A stretch of 64,000 nucleotides of DNA from Stakelama pacifica (GTDB lineage Bacteria > Pseudomonadota > Alphaproteobacteria > Sphingomonadales > Sphingomonadaceae). The DNA is taken from positions 434,001 through 498,000 of the forward strand of contig NZ_SNWD01000001.1 in NCBI RefSeq assembly GCF_004361835.1. The letters run 5' to 3'. The translations under genes were made by a program, and so were the position numbers. The notes under the pieces are model-generated. The model saw nothing but the letters and a program-made list of their open reading frames with translations. It did not search any database and was not told the origin of the DNA. Shown here in pieces: positions 1-7,217 of the stretch; within the stretch, counting starts at the first letter, position 1, and each line of letters begins with the position of its first letter.

Positions 1-204
1 TCGGGCGGGCTGAAAGCGCTGAAGGCGCTGGCGGCACCGTTCGGCCAGTGCCGTTTCTGCCCCACCGGCGGGATCAGCGAAGCGAGCGCGCCCGAATGGC
101 TGGCGTTCGAACCGGTCCTCTGTGTCGGCGGAAGCTGGGTGGCGAGTGGTACGCCCGAGGAGATCGAAGCAAAGGCTAAGGCGGCTTCGCAACTGGGTCG
201 GTGA
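1..204 (+). CDS. eda: KDPG aldolase, C-terminal part (5' end outside window)
   Basis: Reading frame 1 is open from the window edge to a TGA at 202-204 and gives 67 residues matching the C-terminus of 2-dehydro-3-deoxy-phosphogluconate aldolase. The phosphate-binding CPTGG segment (about residues 20-24 of the fragment) and the VLCVGGSW strand are recognisable. The enzyme cleaves KDPG to pyruvate and glyceraldehyde 3-phosphate in the cytosolic Entner-Doudoroff pathway. The catalytic Schiff-base lysine lies upstream of the window. The gene converges on mltG, with a hairpin between them. The family call is firm; the upstream part cannot be judged. Confidence 0.9.
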   Translation, partial: SGGLKALKALAAPFGQCRFCPTGGISEASAPEWLAFEPVLCVGGSWVASGTPEEIEAKAKAASQLGR

Positions 205-211
205 CATTGCA

Positions 212-246
212 GCCGGGTGCGCGAGGCAATCCGCACCCGGCATTTT
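212..246. terminator. Hairpin terminator between convergent eda and mltG
   Basis: A perfect 10-bp inverted repeat (GCCGGGTGCG at 212-221 and CGCACCCGGC at 232-241) with a 10-nt loop is followed by a short T run on the plus strand. It starts 7 nt after the eda stop and lies between two convergent genes, so it probably ends eda transcription and may also stop mltG read-through. The T run is short, so efficiency is uncertain. Confidence 0.6.
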
Positions 247-259
247 CATGGAAAGCTTT

Positions 260-1228
260 CTACATTTCCCCGCGCGCGCGCCGGATCGCGTACCATTTCT
301 TCACATTGCGCTCATGTTCTTCCAGCGTTCTGGCGAAGACATGCCCGCCGGTGCCGTCGGCGACGAAATAGAGCGCATCGCTCTTCGCCGGGTGCAGCGC
401 AGCATCGATCGATGCGCGCCCCGGATTGCAGATCGGCCCGATCGGCAGCCCTGCCATGGCATAAGTGTTATAGCCGTTGCGCGCCTCCAGCTCGGACCGC
501 AAAATTCTGCGTCCCAGCGGCTTACCCTTTGTGATCGGGTAGATCACCGTCGGATCTGCTTGCAGCCGCATGCCTTCACGCAGTCGGTTCGAATAGACTG
601 CAGCAATTTCACGCCGTTCTTTGGGCTTTCCCGTTTCTTTTTCGATCACCGAAGCGAGGATTAGCGCCTCGCGCGGCGTCTTCGCTACCGTATCGGGCGA
701 TCGCTTCGCCCAGGCAGCGTCGAGATATTGCACCATGGCGCGCTGCATGCGCTCCAGCACCTGACGGCGGCTGTCGTTGCGCTGATAGCTATAGCTGTCG
801 GGCAGCACCGTTCCTTCGAGCGGGACGTCGAGCTCGCCTTCAAGCTCAGGCGCTGCCATCAACCGCTCGCGAACCAGTATCGAGGGCAGGCCTTCCGGTA
901 TGGTGACGAGGCGCCGCAGCGCATCGCCCTTCTGCATCATCTCCAGAATGTCGGACTGGCTGGCATGCGCCGGGATGCGATATTCGCCTGCCCTGATCGG
1001 CGTGCCGCCGCCAAAGACTTTCGAAAGCAACACGAAGCGGCGTGCGGAGCGAACCGCACCCGCTTTTTCCAGCGCGCCCGCCGCATCGGTGAGCGTCGAT
1101 CCCTCGCGCACCACGACGCTGCGCTGTTCGGGCAACGGCCCGGCGCCGCCCCAAAGTTGCGCCACGCCGAACAGCGCAGCGCCGCCGAGCAGGACGATCG
1201 CGAGGAGAAGACACCCAACTTTGCGCAT
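260..1228 (-). CDS. mltG: Endolytic murein transglycosylase MltG
   Basis: 322 residues, usual length for the family. Residues 5-27 form one hydrophobic N-terminal segment that anchors the protein in the inner membrane with the catalytic part in the periplasm. The YceG-type core shows the IEKETG motif near residues 195-200 with the catalytic glutamate, then QADPTVIY and the C-terminal YNTYAMAGLPIGPICNPG block. MltG cleaves nascent glycan strands and sets their length. It follows fabF on the same strand with 35 nt between them, the common alphaproteobacterial order acpP-fabF-mltG. Confidence 0.95.
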   Translation of the reverse strand: MRKVGCLLLAIVLLGGAALFGVAQLWGGAGPLPEQRSVVVREGSTLTDAAGALEKAGAVRSARRFVLLSKVFGGGTPIRAGEYRIPAHASQSDILEMMQKGDALRRLVTIPEGLPSILVRERLMAAPELEGELDVPLEGTVLPDSYSYQRNDSRRQVLERMQRAMVQYLDAAWAKRSPDTVAKTPREALILASVIEKETGKPKERREIAAVYSNRLREGMRLQADPTVIYPITKGKPLGRRILRSELEARNGYNTYAMAGLPIGPICNPGRASIDAALHPAKSDALYFVADGTGGHVFARTLEEHERNVKKWYAIRRARGEM

Positions 1229-1263
1229 ATTTCCTCCCGCAACGCCCGCTCAGCGAAACGCTA

Positions 1264-2523
1264 TCAGATCGCTTTCATCACCAGCGAAGCATTGGTGCCG
1301 CCGAAGCCGAAGCTGTTGTTCAGAATCGCCTTCACCTTACGCTCCTTCGCCTTATGCGGAACCAGATCGACGCCCGCGCAATTCTCGCTCGGATTGTCGA
1401 GGTTCAGCGTCGGCGGAACGATTTGATCGCGCATCGCAAGGATGCAGAAGATGCTCTCCACCGCCCCTGCGCCGCCCAGCAGATGGCCGATCGCCGATTT
1501 TGTCGAGCTCATCGACATGGTCTCGATATCGTTCCCGAACAGACGCCGCACCGCGCCGAGTTCGAGTTCGTCACCCATCGGCGTCGAAGTGCCGTGCGCG
1601 TTGACATAGTCGATGTCGGAAAGGTTCAACCCCGACTTTTTCACCGCCATCTGCATCGAGCGCAATGCGCCCGACCCTTCGGGATGCGGTGCGGTGACGT
1701 GATAGGCGTCACCCGACATGCCATAGCCGACGACCTCAGCGTAAATTTTAGCGCCGCGCGCCTTTGCTCGCTCATATTCTTCCAGCACGACAACGCCCGC
1801 GCCTTCGCCCATCACGAAACCATCGCGCCCCTGATCCCAGGGACGGCTGGCGCGCGTAGGGTCGTCGCGGAACCCGCCCGAAAGCGCGCGCGCCTGACCG
1901 AATCCGGCGATTCCAATGGGGCAGATCGCCCCTTCAGCGCCGCCCGCCAACATGACATCGGCATCGTCGAGCGCGATCATCCGCGCAGCATCGCCGATCG
2001 AATGCGCTCCGCTGGAACAAGCCGTCACCACCGCATGGTTCGGCCCCATCAGACCGTATTTGATCGACACCTGACCCGATATCAGGTTGATCAGACGACC
2101 ATGAACGAAGTGCGGCGAAACACGCTTCGGTCCCTTATGCTCAAGCACCAGCGATTCGCTTTCGATGCCCGGCAGACCGCCGATCCCTGCACCGATCGAA
2201 CAACCGGCGCGGAAGCGCTCTTCCTCGCTCATATCGGTCAGCCCGGCATCCTCGATCGCCTGACCGGCCGCATCGATCCCGTACACGATGAACGGATCGA
2301 CCTGGCGCTGAATCTTGTGGTCGACGCGCTTGCCCGCATCGAAGCCATATTCGTGATCGGCCGGTTTGACCTCGCACGCATAATTGGTCTGAAAATCGGT
2401 CGCATCAAAGCGGGTAATCGTCGCCGCTCCGCTTTTTGAAGCGATGATATTCTTCCAGGTCGTTTCCACATCCCCGCCCAGCGGGGTGACGAGGCCAAGG
2501 CCGGTTACGACTACGCGGCGCAT
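1264..2523 (-). CDS. fabF: Beta-ketoacyl-ACP synthase II
   Basis: 419 residues, full length for KAS II. The Cys-His-His triad is visible: Cys in TACSSGAHSIGDA (about residue 168), His in NAHGTSTPMGD (about 309) and His in KSAIGHLLGGAG (about 346). It condenses malonyl-ACP with acyl-ACP in fatty acid elongation in the cytosol. The start ATG has a GGAGAG ribosome site 6-7 nt upstream. It lies downstream of acpP, separated by an intrinsic terminator, so it may be expressed below acpP. Confidence 0.97.
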   Translation of the reverse strand: MRRVVVTGLGLVTPLGGDVETTWKNIIASKSGAATITRFDATDFQTNYACEVKPADHEYGFDAGKRVDHKIQRQVDPFIVYGIDAAGQAIEDAGLTDMSEEERFRAGCSIGAGIGGLPGIESESLVLEHKGPKRVSPHFVHGRLINLISGQVSIKYGLMGPNHAVVTACSSGAHSIGDAARMIALDDADVMLAGGAEGAICPIGIAGFGQARALSGGFRDDPTRASRPWDQGRDGFVMGEGAGVVVLEEYERAKARGAKIYAEVVGYGMSGDAYHVTAPHPEGSGALRSMQMAVKKSGLNLSDIDYVNAHGTSTPMGDELELGAVRRLFGNDIETMSMSSTKSAIGHLLGGAGAVESIFCILAMRDQIVPPTLNLDNPSENCAGVDLVPHKAKERKVKAILNNSFGFGGTNASLVMKAI

Positions 2524-2543
2524 TCGATCTCTCCGTATTTTCT

Positions 2544-2594
2544 ACAAAAACGAACGGCTTCCCGCCCCGGTTTGCAGCCGGGCCGGAAAGCCGT
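2544..2594 (-). terminator. Intrinsic terminator between acpP and fabF
   Basis: On the minus strand a 10-bp stem (ACGGCTTTCC pairing with GGGAAGCCGT, one G-U pair) with an inner CCGG/CCGG stem is followed two bases later by five Ts at 2546-2550. It sits after acpP and just before the fabF ribosome site. It likely makes acpP a short abundant transcript and lets only part of the transcription continue into fabF-mltG. Confidence 0.65.
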
Positions 2595-2640
2595 CTGTAT
2601 CACGCGGTCGGCCCGATGGGCGATCTCGCGAAAGGGCCGA

Positions 2641-2877
2641 TCAGCCCTGATGCTCGTCAATATAATTGATGGCATCCTTGACGGTCGTGATCTTCTCGGC
2701 CGCTTCGTCCGGAATCTCAACGCCGAATTCTTCTTCGAACGCCATTACCAGCTCAACGATATCAAGGCTGTCGGCGCCCAGATCGTCGATGAAGCTCGCA
2801 TCCTCGGTCACCTTGTCGGCTTCGACGCCGAGATGCTCGACGACGATCTTGCGCACGCGATCGGCGGTCTCGCTCAT
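2641..2877 (-). CDS. acpP: Acyl carrier protein
   Basis: 78 acidic residues starting [10 protein letters not shown]. The attachment serine for 4'-phosphopantetheine is in GADSLDIVE (Ser37 counting Met1). ACP carries the growing acyl chain in fatty acid synthesis and donates to lipid A and phospholipid synthesis. The ATG at 2875-2877 is chosen over a longer in-frame start because it has an AGGAAAAGGG ribosome site and matches the family N-terminus. fabG lies 164 nt upstream; the gap may hold a separate acpP promoter, which I could not identify. Confidence 0.97.
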   Translation of the reverse strand: MSETADRVRKIVVEHLGVEADKVTEDASFIDDLGADSLDIVELVMAFEEEFGVEIPDEAAEKITTVKDAINYIDEHQG

Positions 2878-3041
2878 TATCCCTTTTCCTCTTCTGACTG
2901 GGTATTCAAATACTCGAACGCACCTAGAACGGCATGCCCGCCCTGACAAGTGCCGGAGCATGTCATAGCCCGAATTCAGGCGCCTTTATATTCCGGTTCG
3001 GCGTAATTCCGCCGATTTTTTCGCCGAAAATAAGCGCCGAA

Positions 3042-3779
3042 TCACAGCATCGCCATGCCGCCGTTCACGTGCAGCGTCTGACCGGTGACATAGCCTGCCT
3101 CCTTGCTGGCAAGATATACGGCGGCAGCGCCGATATCCTCACCCTCACCCAGCTTGCCCGCCGGAATGCGCGCCGTCAGCGCTTCCTTCTGCGCATCGGG
3201 CAGGACATCGGTCATCGCCGACCGGATAAAGCCCGGCGCGATGCAATTCACCGTAACGCCGCGGCTCGCCAGTTCCTGCGCCACAGCCTTGGACATGCCG
3301 ACCAGCCCGGCCTTGGACGCGGCATAATTGGCCTGACCCGGATTGCCGGTAGCGCCGACGACCGAGGTGATAGAGACGATGCGACCGAAGCGCGCCTTCA
3401 TCATCGGCTTGGCAGCAGCGCGGATCAGGCGGAATGCGGCCTCAAGATTGACCCGGATGACCTGCTCCCATTCCTCATCCTTCATTCGCATGGTGAGGTT
3501 GTCGCGGGTCACGCCCGCATTGTTGATCAGGATGTCCAGTTTGCCGAGCGCTTCCACCGCCTGCGGCACCAGCGTATCGACTGCGCCCGCATCCGACAGG
3601 TTGCAGGGCAGCGCGACATGATCGCCGCCCAGCTCGGCCTTGAACGCCTCCAGCTTCCCGACATTGGAACCCGACAGCGCAAGCCGTGCGCCCTGCGCGC
3701 TCAACGAGCGCGCGATTGCAGAACCGATCCCGCCGCTCGCGCCTGTCACCAGCGCGGTCATTCCCGAAAGGTCGAACAT
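3042..3779 (-). CDS. fabG: 3-oxoacyl-ACP reductase
   Basis: 245 residues, a classical short-chain dehydrogenase. It shows TGASGGIG (residues 13-20) for NADPH binding, NNAG (about 87-90), the catalytic serine in SITSVVG, and YAASKAG (about 153-159). It reduces 3-oxoacyl-ACP in the elongation cycle. The start lies 10 nt after the fabD stop, so fabD-fabG form an operon. Placement among fab genes supports FabG over other SDRs. Confidence 0.95.
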   Translation of the reverse strand: MFDLSGMTALVTGASGGIGSAIARSLSAQGARLALSGSNVGKLEAFKAELGGDHVALPCNLSDAGAVDTLVPQAVEALGKLDILINNAGVTRDNLTMRMKDEEWEQVIRVNLEAAFRLIRAAAKPMMKARFGRIVSITSVVGATGNPGQANYAASKAGLVGMSKAVAQELASRGVTVNCIAPGFIRSAMTDVLPDAQKEALTARIPAGKLGEGEDIGAAAVYLASKEAGYVTGQTLHVNGGMAML

Positions 3780-3789
3780 CTAAATCTCC

Positions 3790-4725
3790 TTAAAGGCGCT
3801 TCGCGAGCGCTTCGATATCATCCATCGTGACCACGCTGGTCTGTTCGCTGTCGGCTGCGGTGCGCTTCACCATGGGAGCGAGCACCTTGCCGCCCAGCTC
3901 GATAAAGTCGGTGACGCCCGCTTCGGCCATCGCCAGCACCGATTCGCGCCAGCGGACCATGCCGGTGACCTGTTCGACCAGCAACGCGCGAATCGTATCG
4001 GGATCGGCGACCGGGGCCGCTGTTACATTGGCATAGACCGGCACCAGCGGCGCACGAAGCTGCGCATCGGCCAGCGCCTTTTGCATCACATCGGCGGCAG
4101 GCTGCATCAGCGGACAGTGGAACGGCGCTGATACCGGAAGCAGGACCGCGCGCTTCGCTCCCATTTCTTTAGCCAGCGGCACCGCGCGTTCGACTGCCGC
4201 CTTTGCGCCCGAAATCACGACCTGTCCCGGGTCATTATCGTTCGCCACGCTGCACACTTCGCCTTCGGCGGCGGCATCGGCGATCTGCTGCGCCTTGTCG
4301 CGGTCAGCGCCGAGGATCGCTGCCATCGCGCCCTCGCCGACCGGCACCGCGGCCTGCATCGCCTCACCGCGCCGCCGCAGCAGCCTGGCGGTGGTGGCGA
4401 GATCGATCGCATCGGCGGCGCACAGCGCGGTATATTCGCCAAGGCTGTGACCGGCGACAAAATCGGCTTTGTCGGCAAGGCGGATGCCGCCTTCTTTCTC
4501 CAGCACGCGCAGCACCGCGATCGCATGGGCCATGATAGCCGGCTGCGCATTCTGGGTTAGCGTCAGTTCGTCCGCCGGGCCTTCGGTCATCAGGCGAAAC
4601 AAATTCTGGCCGAGCGCTTCATCCACTTCACCGAACACATCGCGCGCCGCTTCGCTCGCCTCGGCCAGCGCCTTACCCATGCCGACGGCCTGACTGCCCT
4701 GACCGGGAAAGAGGAACGCTCGCAT
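3790..4725 (-). CDS. fabD: Malonyl-CoA:ACP transacylase
   Basis: 311 residues. Shows GQGSQAVGMG near the N-terminus, the nucleophile GHSLGEYTAL (Ser about 92) and APFHCPLM with the catalytic His near residue 201. It moves malonyl from CoA to ACP. A longer open frame to 4806 exists, but the ATG at 4723-4725 has AGGAG six nt upstream and gives the normal N-terminus MRAFLFPGQG, so the longer start is rejected. First gene of fabD-fabG. Confidence 0.95.
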   Translation of the reverse strand: MRAFLFPGQGSQAVGMGKALAEASEAARDVFGEVDEALGQNLFRLMTEGPADELTLTQNAQPAIMAHAIAVLRVLEKEGGIRLADKADFVAGHSLGEYTALCAADAIDLATTARLLRRRGEAMQAAVPVGEGAMAAILGADRDKAQQIADAAAEGEVCSVANDNDPGQVVISGAKAAVERAVPLAKEMGAKRAVLLPVSAPFHCPLMQPAADVMQKALADAQLRAPLVPVYANVTAAPVADPDTIRALLVEQVTGMVRWRESVLAMAEAGVTDFIELGGKVLAPMVKRTAADSEQTSVVTMDDIEALAKRL

Positions 4726-4963
4726 ATTGCTCTCCTGATGATAAGTTCGTTGGGCGCGCGGATTAAGCGGGATTGCAGCGAAGGTCAAAGCGCGCCGTGA
4801 TGTCAACGCAGGGGTTGCAAACCACGCCCATTTGTCGCATAGGCGCGCGCTTCGGGTGGCCGGCGACGGCCGGTCATCCGGAACCTTGCAATTCGGACGA
4901 CAGCCGGAGGGACGTATCGCATGGGGCGGACGTCAGCAATCGGCCAACATTAAGGAAAGACGC

Positions 4964-5329
4964 ATGGCTCTGTATGAGCATGTGTTCCTTGCGCGCCAGG
5001 ATCTGGCACAGGCGCAAGTGGACGCACTGGCGGAAACCGCCACCAAGATCATCGAAGACAATGACGGCAAGGTCGTCAAGACCGAGACCTGGGGTCTTCG
5101 CAGCCTCGCTTACAAGATCGCGAAGAATCGCAAAGCGCATTTCGTGATGCTCGAAATCGACGCACCGACCGGCGTTGTGGCCGAGCTGGAGCGTCAGACG
5201 GCGATCAACGAAGACGTGATCCGTTACATGACCGTCCGCGTGGACGAGCATGAGCAGGGCCCGTCGGTGATGATGCGCAAGAGCGACCGCGACGGACGTC
5301 GCAGCCGCCGCGACCGCGATAACGACTGA
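4964..5329 (+). CDS. rpsF: 30S ribosomal protein bS6
   Basis: 121 residues starting [12 protein letters not shown], with a basic Arg/Asp-rich tail (about residues 105-121) common in alphaproteobacteria. bS6 pairs with bS18 on the platform of the 30S subunit. The ATG at 4964 is preceded by AAGGAAAG; an upstream in-frame start at 4832 has no support. It heads rpsF-rpsR-rplI. About 150 nt of leader precede it, a place where S6:S18 autoregulatory leaders occur in other bacteria, but I could not establish the motif. Confidence 0.96.
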   Translation: MALYEHVFLARQDLAQAQVDALAETATKIIEDNDGKVVKTETWGLRSLAYKIAKNRKAHFVMLEIDAPTGVVAELERQTAINEDVIRYMTVRVDEHEQGPSVMMRKSDRDGRRSRRDRDND

Positions 5330-5347
5330 GCTATAGGAGGCTAGCAC

Positions 5348-5572
5348 ATGGCACGACCATTTTTCCGCCGCCGCAAGAGCTGCCCCTTTTCGGGCAAGGA
5401 TGCGCCGCAGATCGATTATAAGGACGTTCGTCTGCTGCAGGGCTTCGTGTCCGAGCGCGGCAAGATCGTTCCCTCGCGCATCACCTCGGTGAGCGCCAAG
5501 AAGCAGCGCGAACTGGCCAAGGCCATCAAGCGCGCCCGTCATCTGGGCCTGCTGCCCTATATCGTGAAGTAA
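5348..5572 (+). CDS. rpsR: 30S ribosomal protein bS18
   Basis: 74 residues, basic, starting [15 protein letters not shown] and ending [10 protein letters not shown], the normal length and termini for bS18. The ribosome site ATAGGAGG lies 7 nt upstream. It binds with bS6 to the 30S platform. Lies 18 nt after rpsF and 13 nt before rplI in the same operon. Confidence 0.97.
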   Translation: MARPFFRRRKSCPFSGKDAPQIDYKDVRLLQGFVSERGKIVPSRITSVSAKKQRELAKAIKRARHLGLLPYIVK

Positions 5573-5585
5573 GGGAGCCAGACCC

Positions 5586-6203
5586 ATGGATATCATTCTG
5601 CTCGAACGCGTCGAAAAGCTCGGCGGTATCGGCGATGTGGTGACGGTGAAGGACGGCTATGCCCGCAACTTCCTGCTCCCCAACCGCAAGGCGCTGCGCG
5701 CCAACGAAGCCAACAAGAAGGTCTTCGAAGCCAATCGTGAGCGGCTCGAAAAGGAAAACGCTGAGAAGCGTAGCGAAGCCGAACAGGAAGCCAAGAAGGT
5801 CGACGGCACGCAGGTCGTCCTGATCCGTCAGGCATCGGGCGCTGGTCAGCTGTACGGTTCGGTCGCGGTCCGCGACGTCATTGAGGCGCTTGAGAACGAA
5901 GGTCACAAGATCGCGCGTTCGCAGGTCGTTCTCGACAAGCCGATCAAGACCATCGGCCTGTTCGACGTTCGCGTGGCGCTGCACCCCGAAGTGGCCGTGA
6001 CCATCAAGGTCAACGTCGCTCGCTCGCCCGAAGAGGCCGAGATGCAGGAGCAGGGCATCGACGTCATGGCGGCGATGTTCGAAGAATCGCGCGACACCAG
6101 CGGTTTCACCGAGAAGCGCGACCCCAATCTCGAACCCGGCGAAATCGCTTCGGACGAAGACGAAGCGGCAGACGCCGAAACCACGGAAACCGGCGAAGCC
6201 TGA
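5586..6203 (+). CDS. rplI: 50S ribosomal protein bL9, with acidic C-terminal extension
   Basis: 205 residues. The N-terminal domain shows MDIILLERVEKLG and the VKDGYARNFLLPN signature (about residues 21-33), followed by the long connecting helix and C-terminal domain. Typical bL9 is about 150 residues; here an extra 50-residue acidic tail rich in Glu/Asp/Ala/Thr follows, a form seen in sphingomonads. Last gene of the ribosomal operon, followed by a strong terminator. Confidence 0.96.
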   Translation: MDIILLERVEKLGGIGDVVTVKDGYARNFLLPNRKALRANEANKKVFEANRERLEKENAEKRSEAEQEAKKVDGTQVVLIRQASGAGQLYGSVAVRDVIEALENEGHKIARSQVVLDKPIKTIGLFDVRVALHPEVAVTIKVNVARSPEEAEMQEQGIDVMAAMFEESRDTSGFTEKRDPNLEPGEIASDEDEAADAETTETGEA

Positions 6204-6228
6204 TCGGCATCGCCCTTTTCGGGTCATG

Positions 6229-6266
6229 AAAAAAGGCCGTCCGGTTCTGCCGGGCGGCCTTTTTCG
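6229..6266 (+). terminator. Rho-independent terminator after rplI
   Basis: A long GC-rich stem (AAAAAGGCCGTCCGG at 6230-6244 pairing with CCGGGCGGCCTTTTT at 6250-6264, one G-U pair) with a 5-nt loop ends in a T run. It starts 26 nt after the rplI stop. Confidence 0.93.
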
Positions 6267-6291
6267 TTGCGTTCAAAATTTGTCGTTCGTG

Positions 6292-6369
6292 TCAGGTGGT
6301 GGTCATACAGGCACCGATCACCGCGACGAGCGGGATCAGCGACAGTACTACCGGCATGATCTTGTTCAT
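6292..6369 (-). CDS. Tiny putative lipoprotein (25 aa)
   Basis: A 25-codon frame in the rplI to DUF4336-like intergenic region encodes MNKIMPVVLSLIPLVAVIGA-C-MTTT. It has Lys3, a hydrophobic run and a lipobox-like Val-Ile-Gly-Ala-Cys, leaving a four-residue mature peptide. This resembles entericidin-type small lipoproteins common in Proteobacteria. Purine-rich GGGAAG and AGGA lie upstream of the ATG, though the latter is very close. Too short for statistical support; the lipobox and lack of a competing gene are the evidence. Confidence 0.4.
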   Translation of the reverse strand: MNKIMPVVLSLIPLVAVIGACMTTT

Positions 6370-6471
6370 TCCTGTCTTCCCTTCGTCGCGATCAATGCAC
6401 GTCATACGGAAAGGTTGCGCGAGAATGAACAGTAATTTTGCAGTGCAGCATAAACGTCGGGGTGCCCGAGC

Positions 6472-7215
6472 CTATAATGCCCAGCGCACGGCACGACGAA
6501 ATTCGGCGGTTCCGTTTTTGGTATAGCAGCGCCCATGCGCGAGAATGATGCGCTCCGGCCGCCAGTCCAGCATCGTGCGAACCGCGCGCCGCACCTCAGC
6601 TTTGTGCCGCCGGAAGGTCAGGCGCAGATCGATCGGCATCTTGCCATCAGGATCGAGCGGACCGCTCAGCCGCATTGCCATGCGCAGCCAGCGCGACTTC
6701 ACCCGCTTCGGCTCGAAATTCTCGATCAGATCGGTCAGAATCAGTGTTCGCGACGCGCGATGCAAAAAATCGGCCTCGGTAACGACGCTTCCCGGCACCA
6801 GCACCTGATCGATCGCCCCGGACCATTCGGACGGCGCGGCGTCGCGCAGCACCCGATGCTCCGGCAACGGGCGCTTTGCCGTTTCGGCCCGTCCCGGTAC
6901 GGCAAAGACCTCAGCCTCCGGGAAACGCTCCTTCCAGTCGGGCACCCACCAATAATGGATGCTGTTCGGCGCGATCAGGAAGCGCACGGGCGCCAGTGCT
7001 GCGACTGCGTCCATGAGCGCAGCATCGTTTCCCGTCGGCGAATGGACCCACAGACCGCCATCGGGAAGCCGCACAATCGTCATGCGCGTCGGAAAGGGGA
7101 TCGAGGTAAACAGCCAGTCCATACGGATTTCCGGGCCATCCACGATCCAGACATCATCGCCGAACGGCTTCAGAACCATCAGCGGCGCATAGGGACGATA
7201 TGCCGTTTCCGTCAT
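6472..7215 (-). CDS. DUF4336-like protein, metallo-hydrolase-like fold
   Basis: 247 residues, no signal peptide. It starts MTETAYRPYAPLMVLKPFGDDVWIVDGPEI and contains LWVHSP, FLIAPNSIHYWWVPDW, a LILTDLIENFEP segment (about 165-176) and ERIILAHGRCY near the end. These are features of DUF4336 proteins, predicted distant relatives of metallo-beta-lactamases; the function is unknown. The ATG at 7213-7215 has GGAAGGAAG upstream; a longer frame overlapping mutL is rejected. The start lies 2 nt after the mutL stop, so the two are co-transcribed, without implying a repair role. Confidence 0.8.
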   Translation of the reverse strand: MTETAYRPYAPLMVLKPFGDDVWIVDGPEIRMDWLFTSIPFPTRMTIVRLPDGGLWVHSPTGNDAALMDAVAALAPVRFLIAPNSIHYWWVPDWKERFPEAEVFAVPGRAETAKRPLPEHRVLRDAAPSEWSGAIDQVLVPGSVVTEADFLHRASRTLILTDLIENFEPKRVKSRWLRMAMRLSGPLDPDGKMPIDLRLTFRRHKAEVRRAVRTMLDWRPERIILAHGRCYTKNGTAEFRRAVRWAL

Positions 7216-7217
7216 GC

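Noticed and set aside
4806..4963. Possible S6:S18 autoregulatory leader upstream of rpsF
   Set aside because: The position is right, but I could not establish the conserved stem and bulge by eye.
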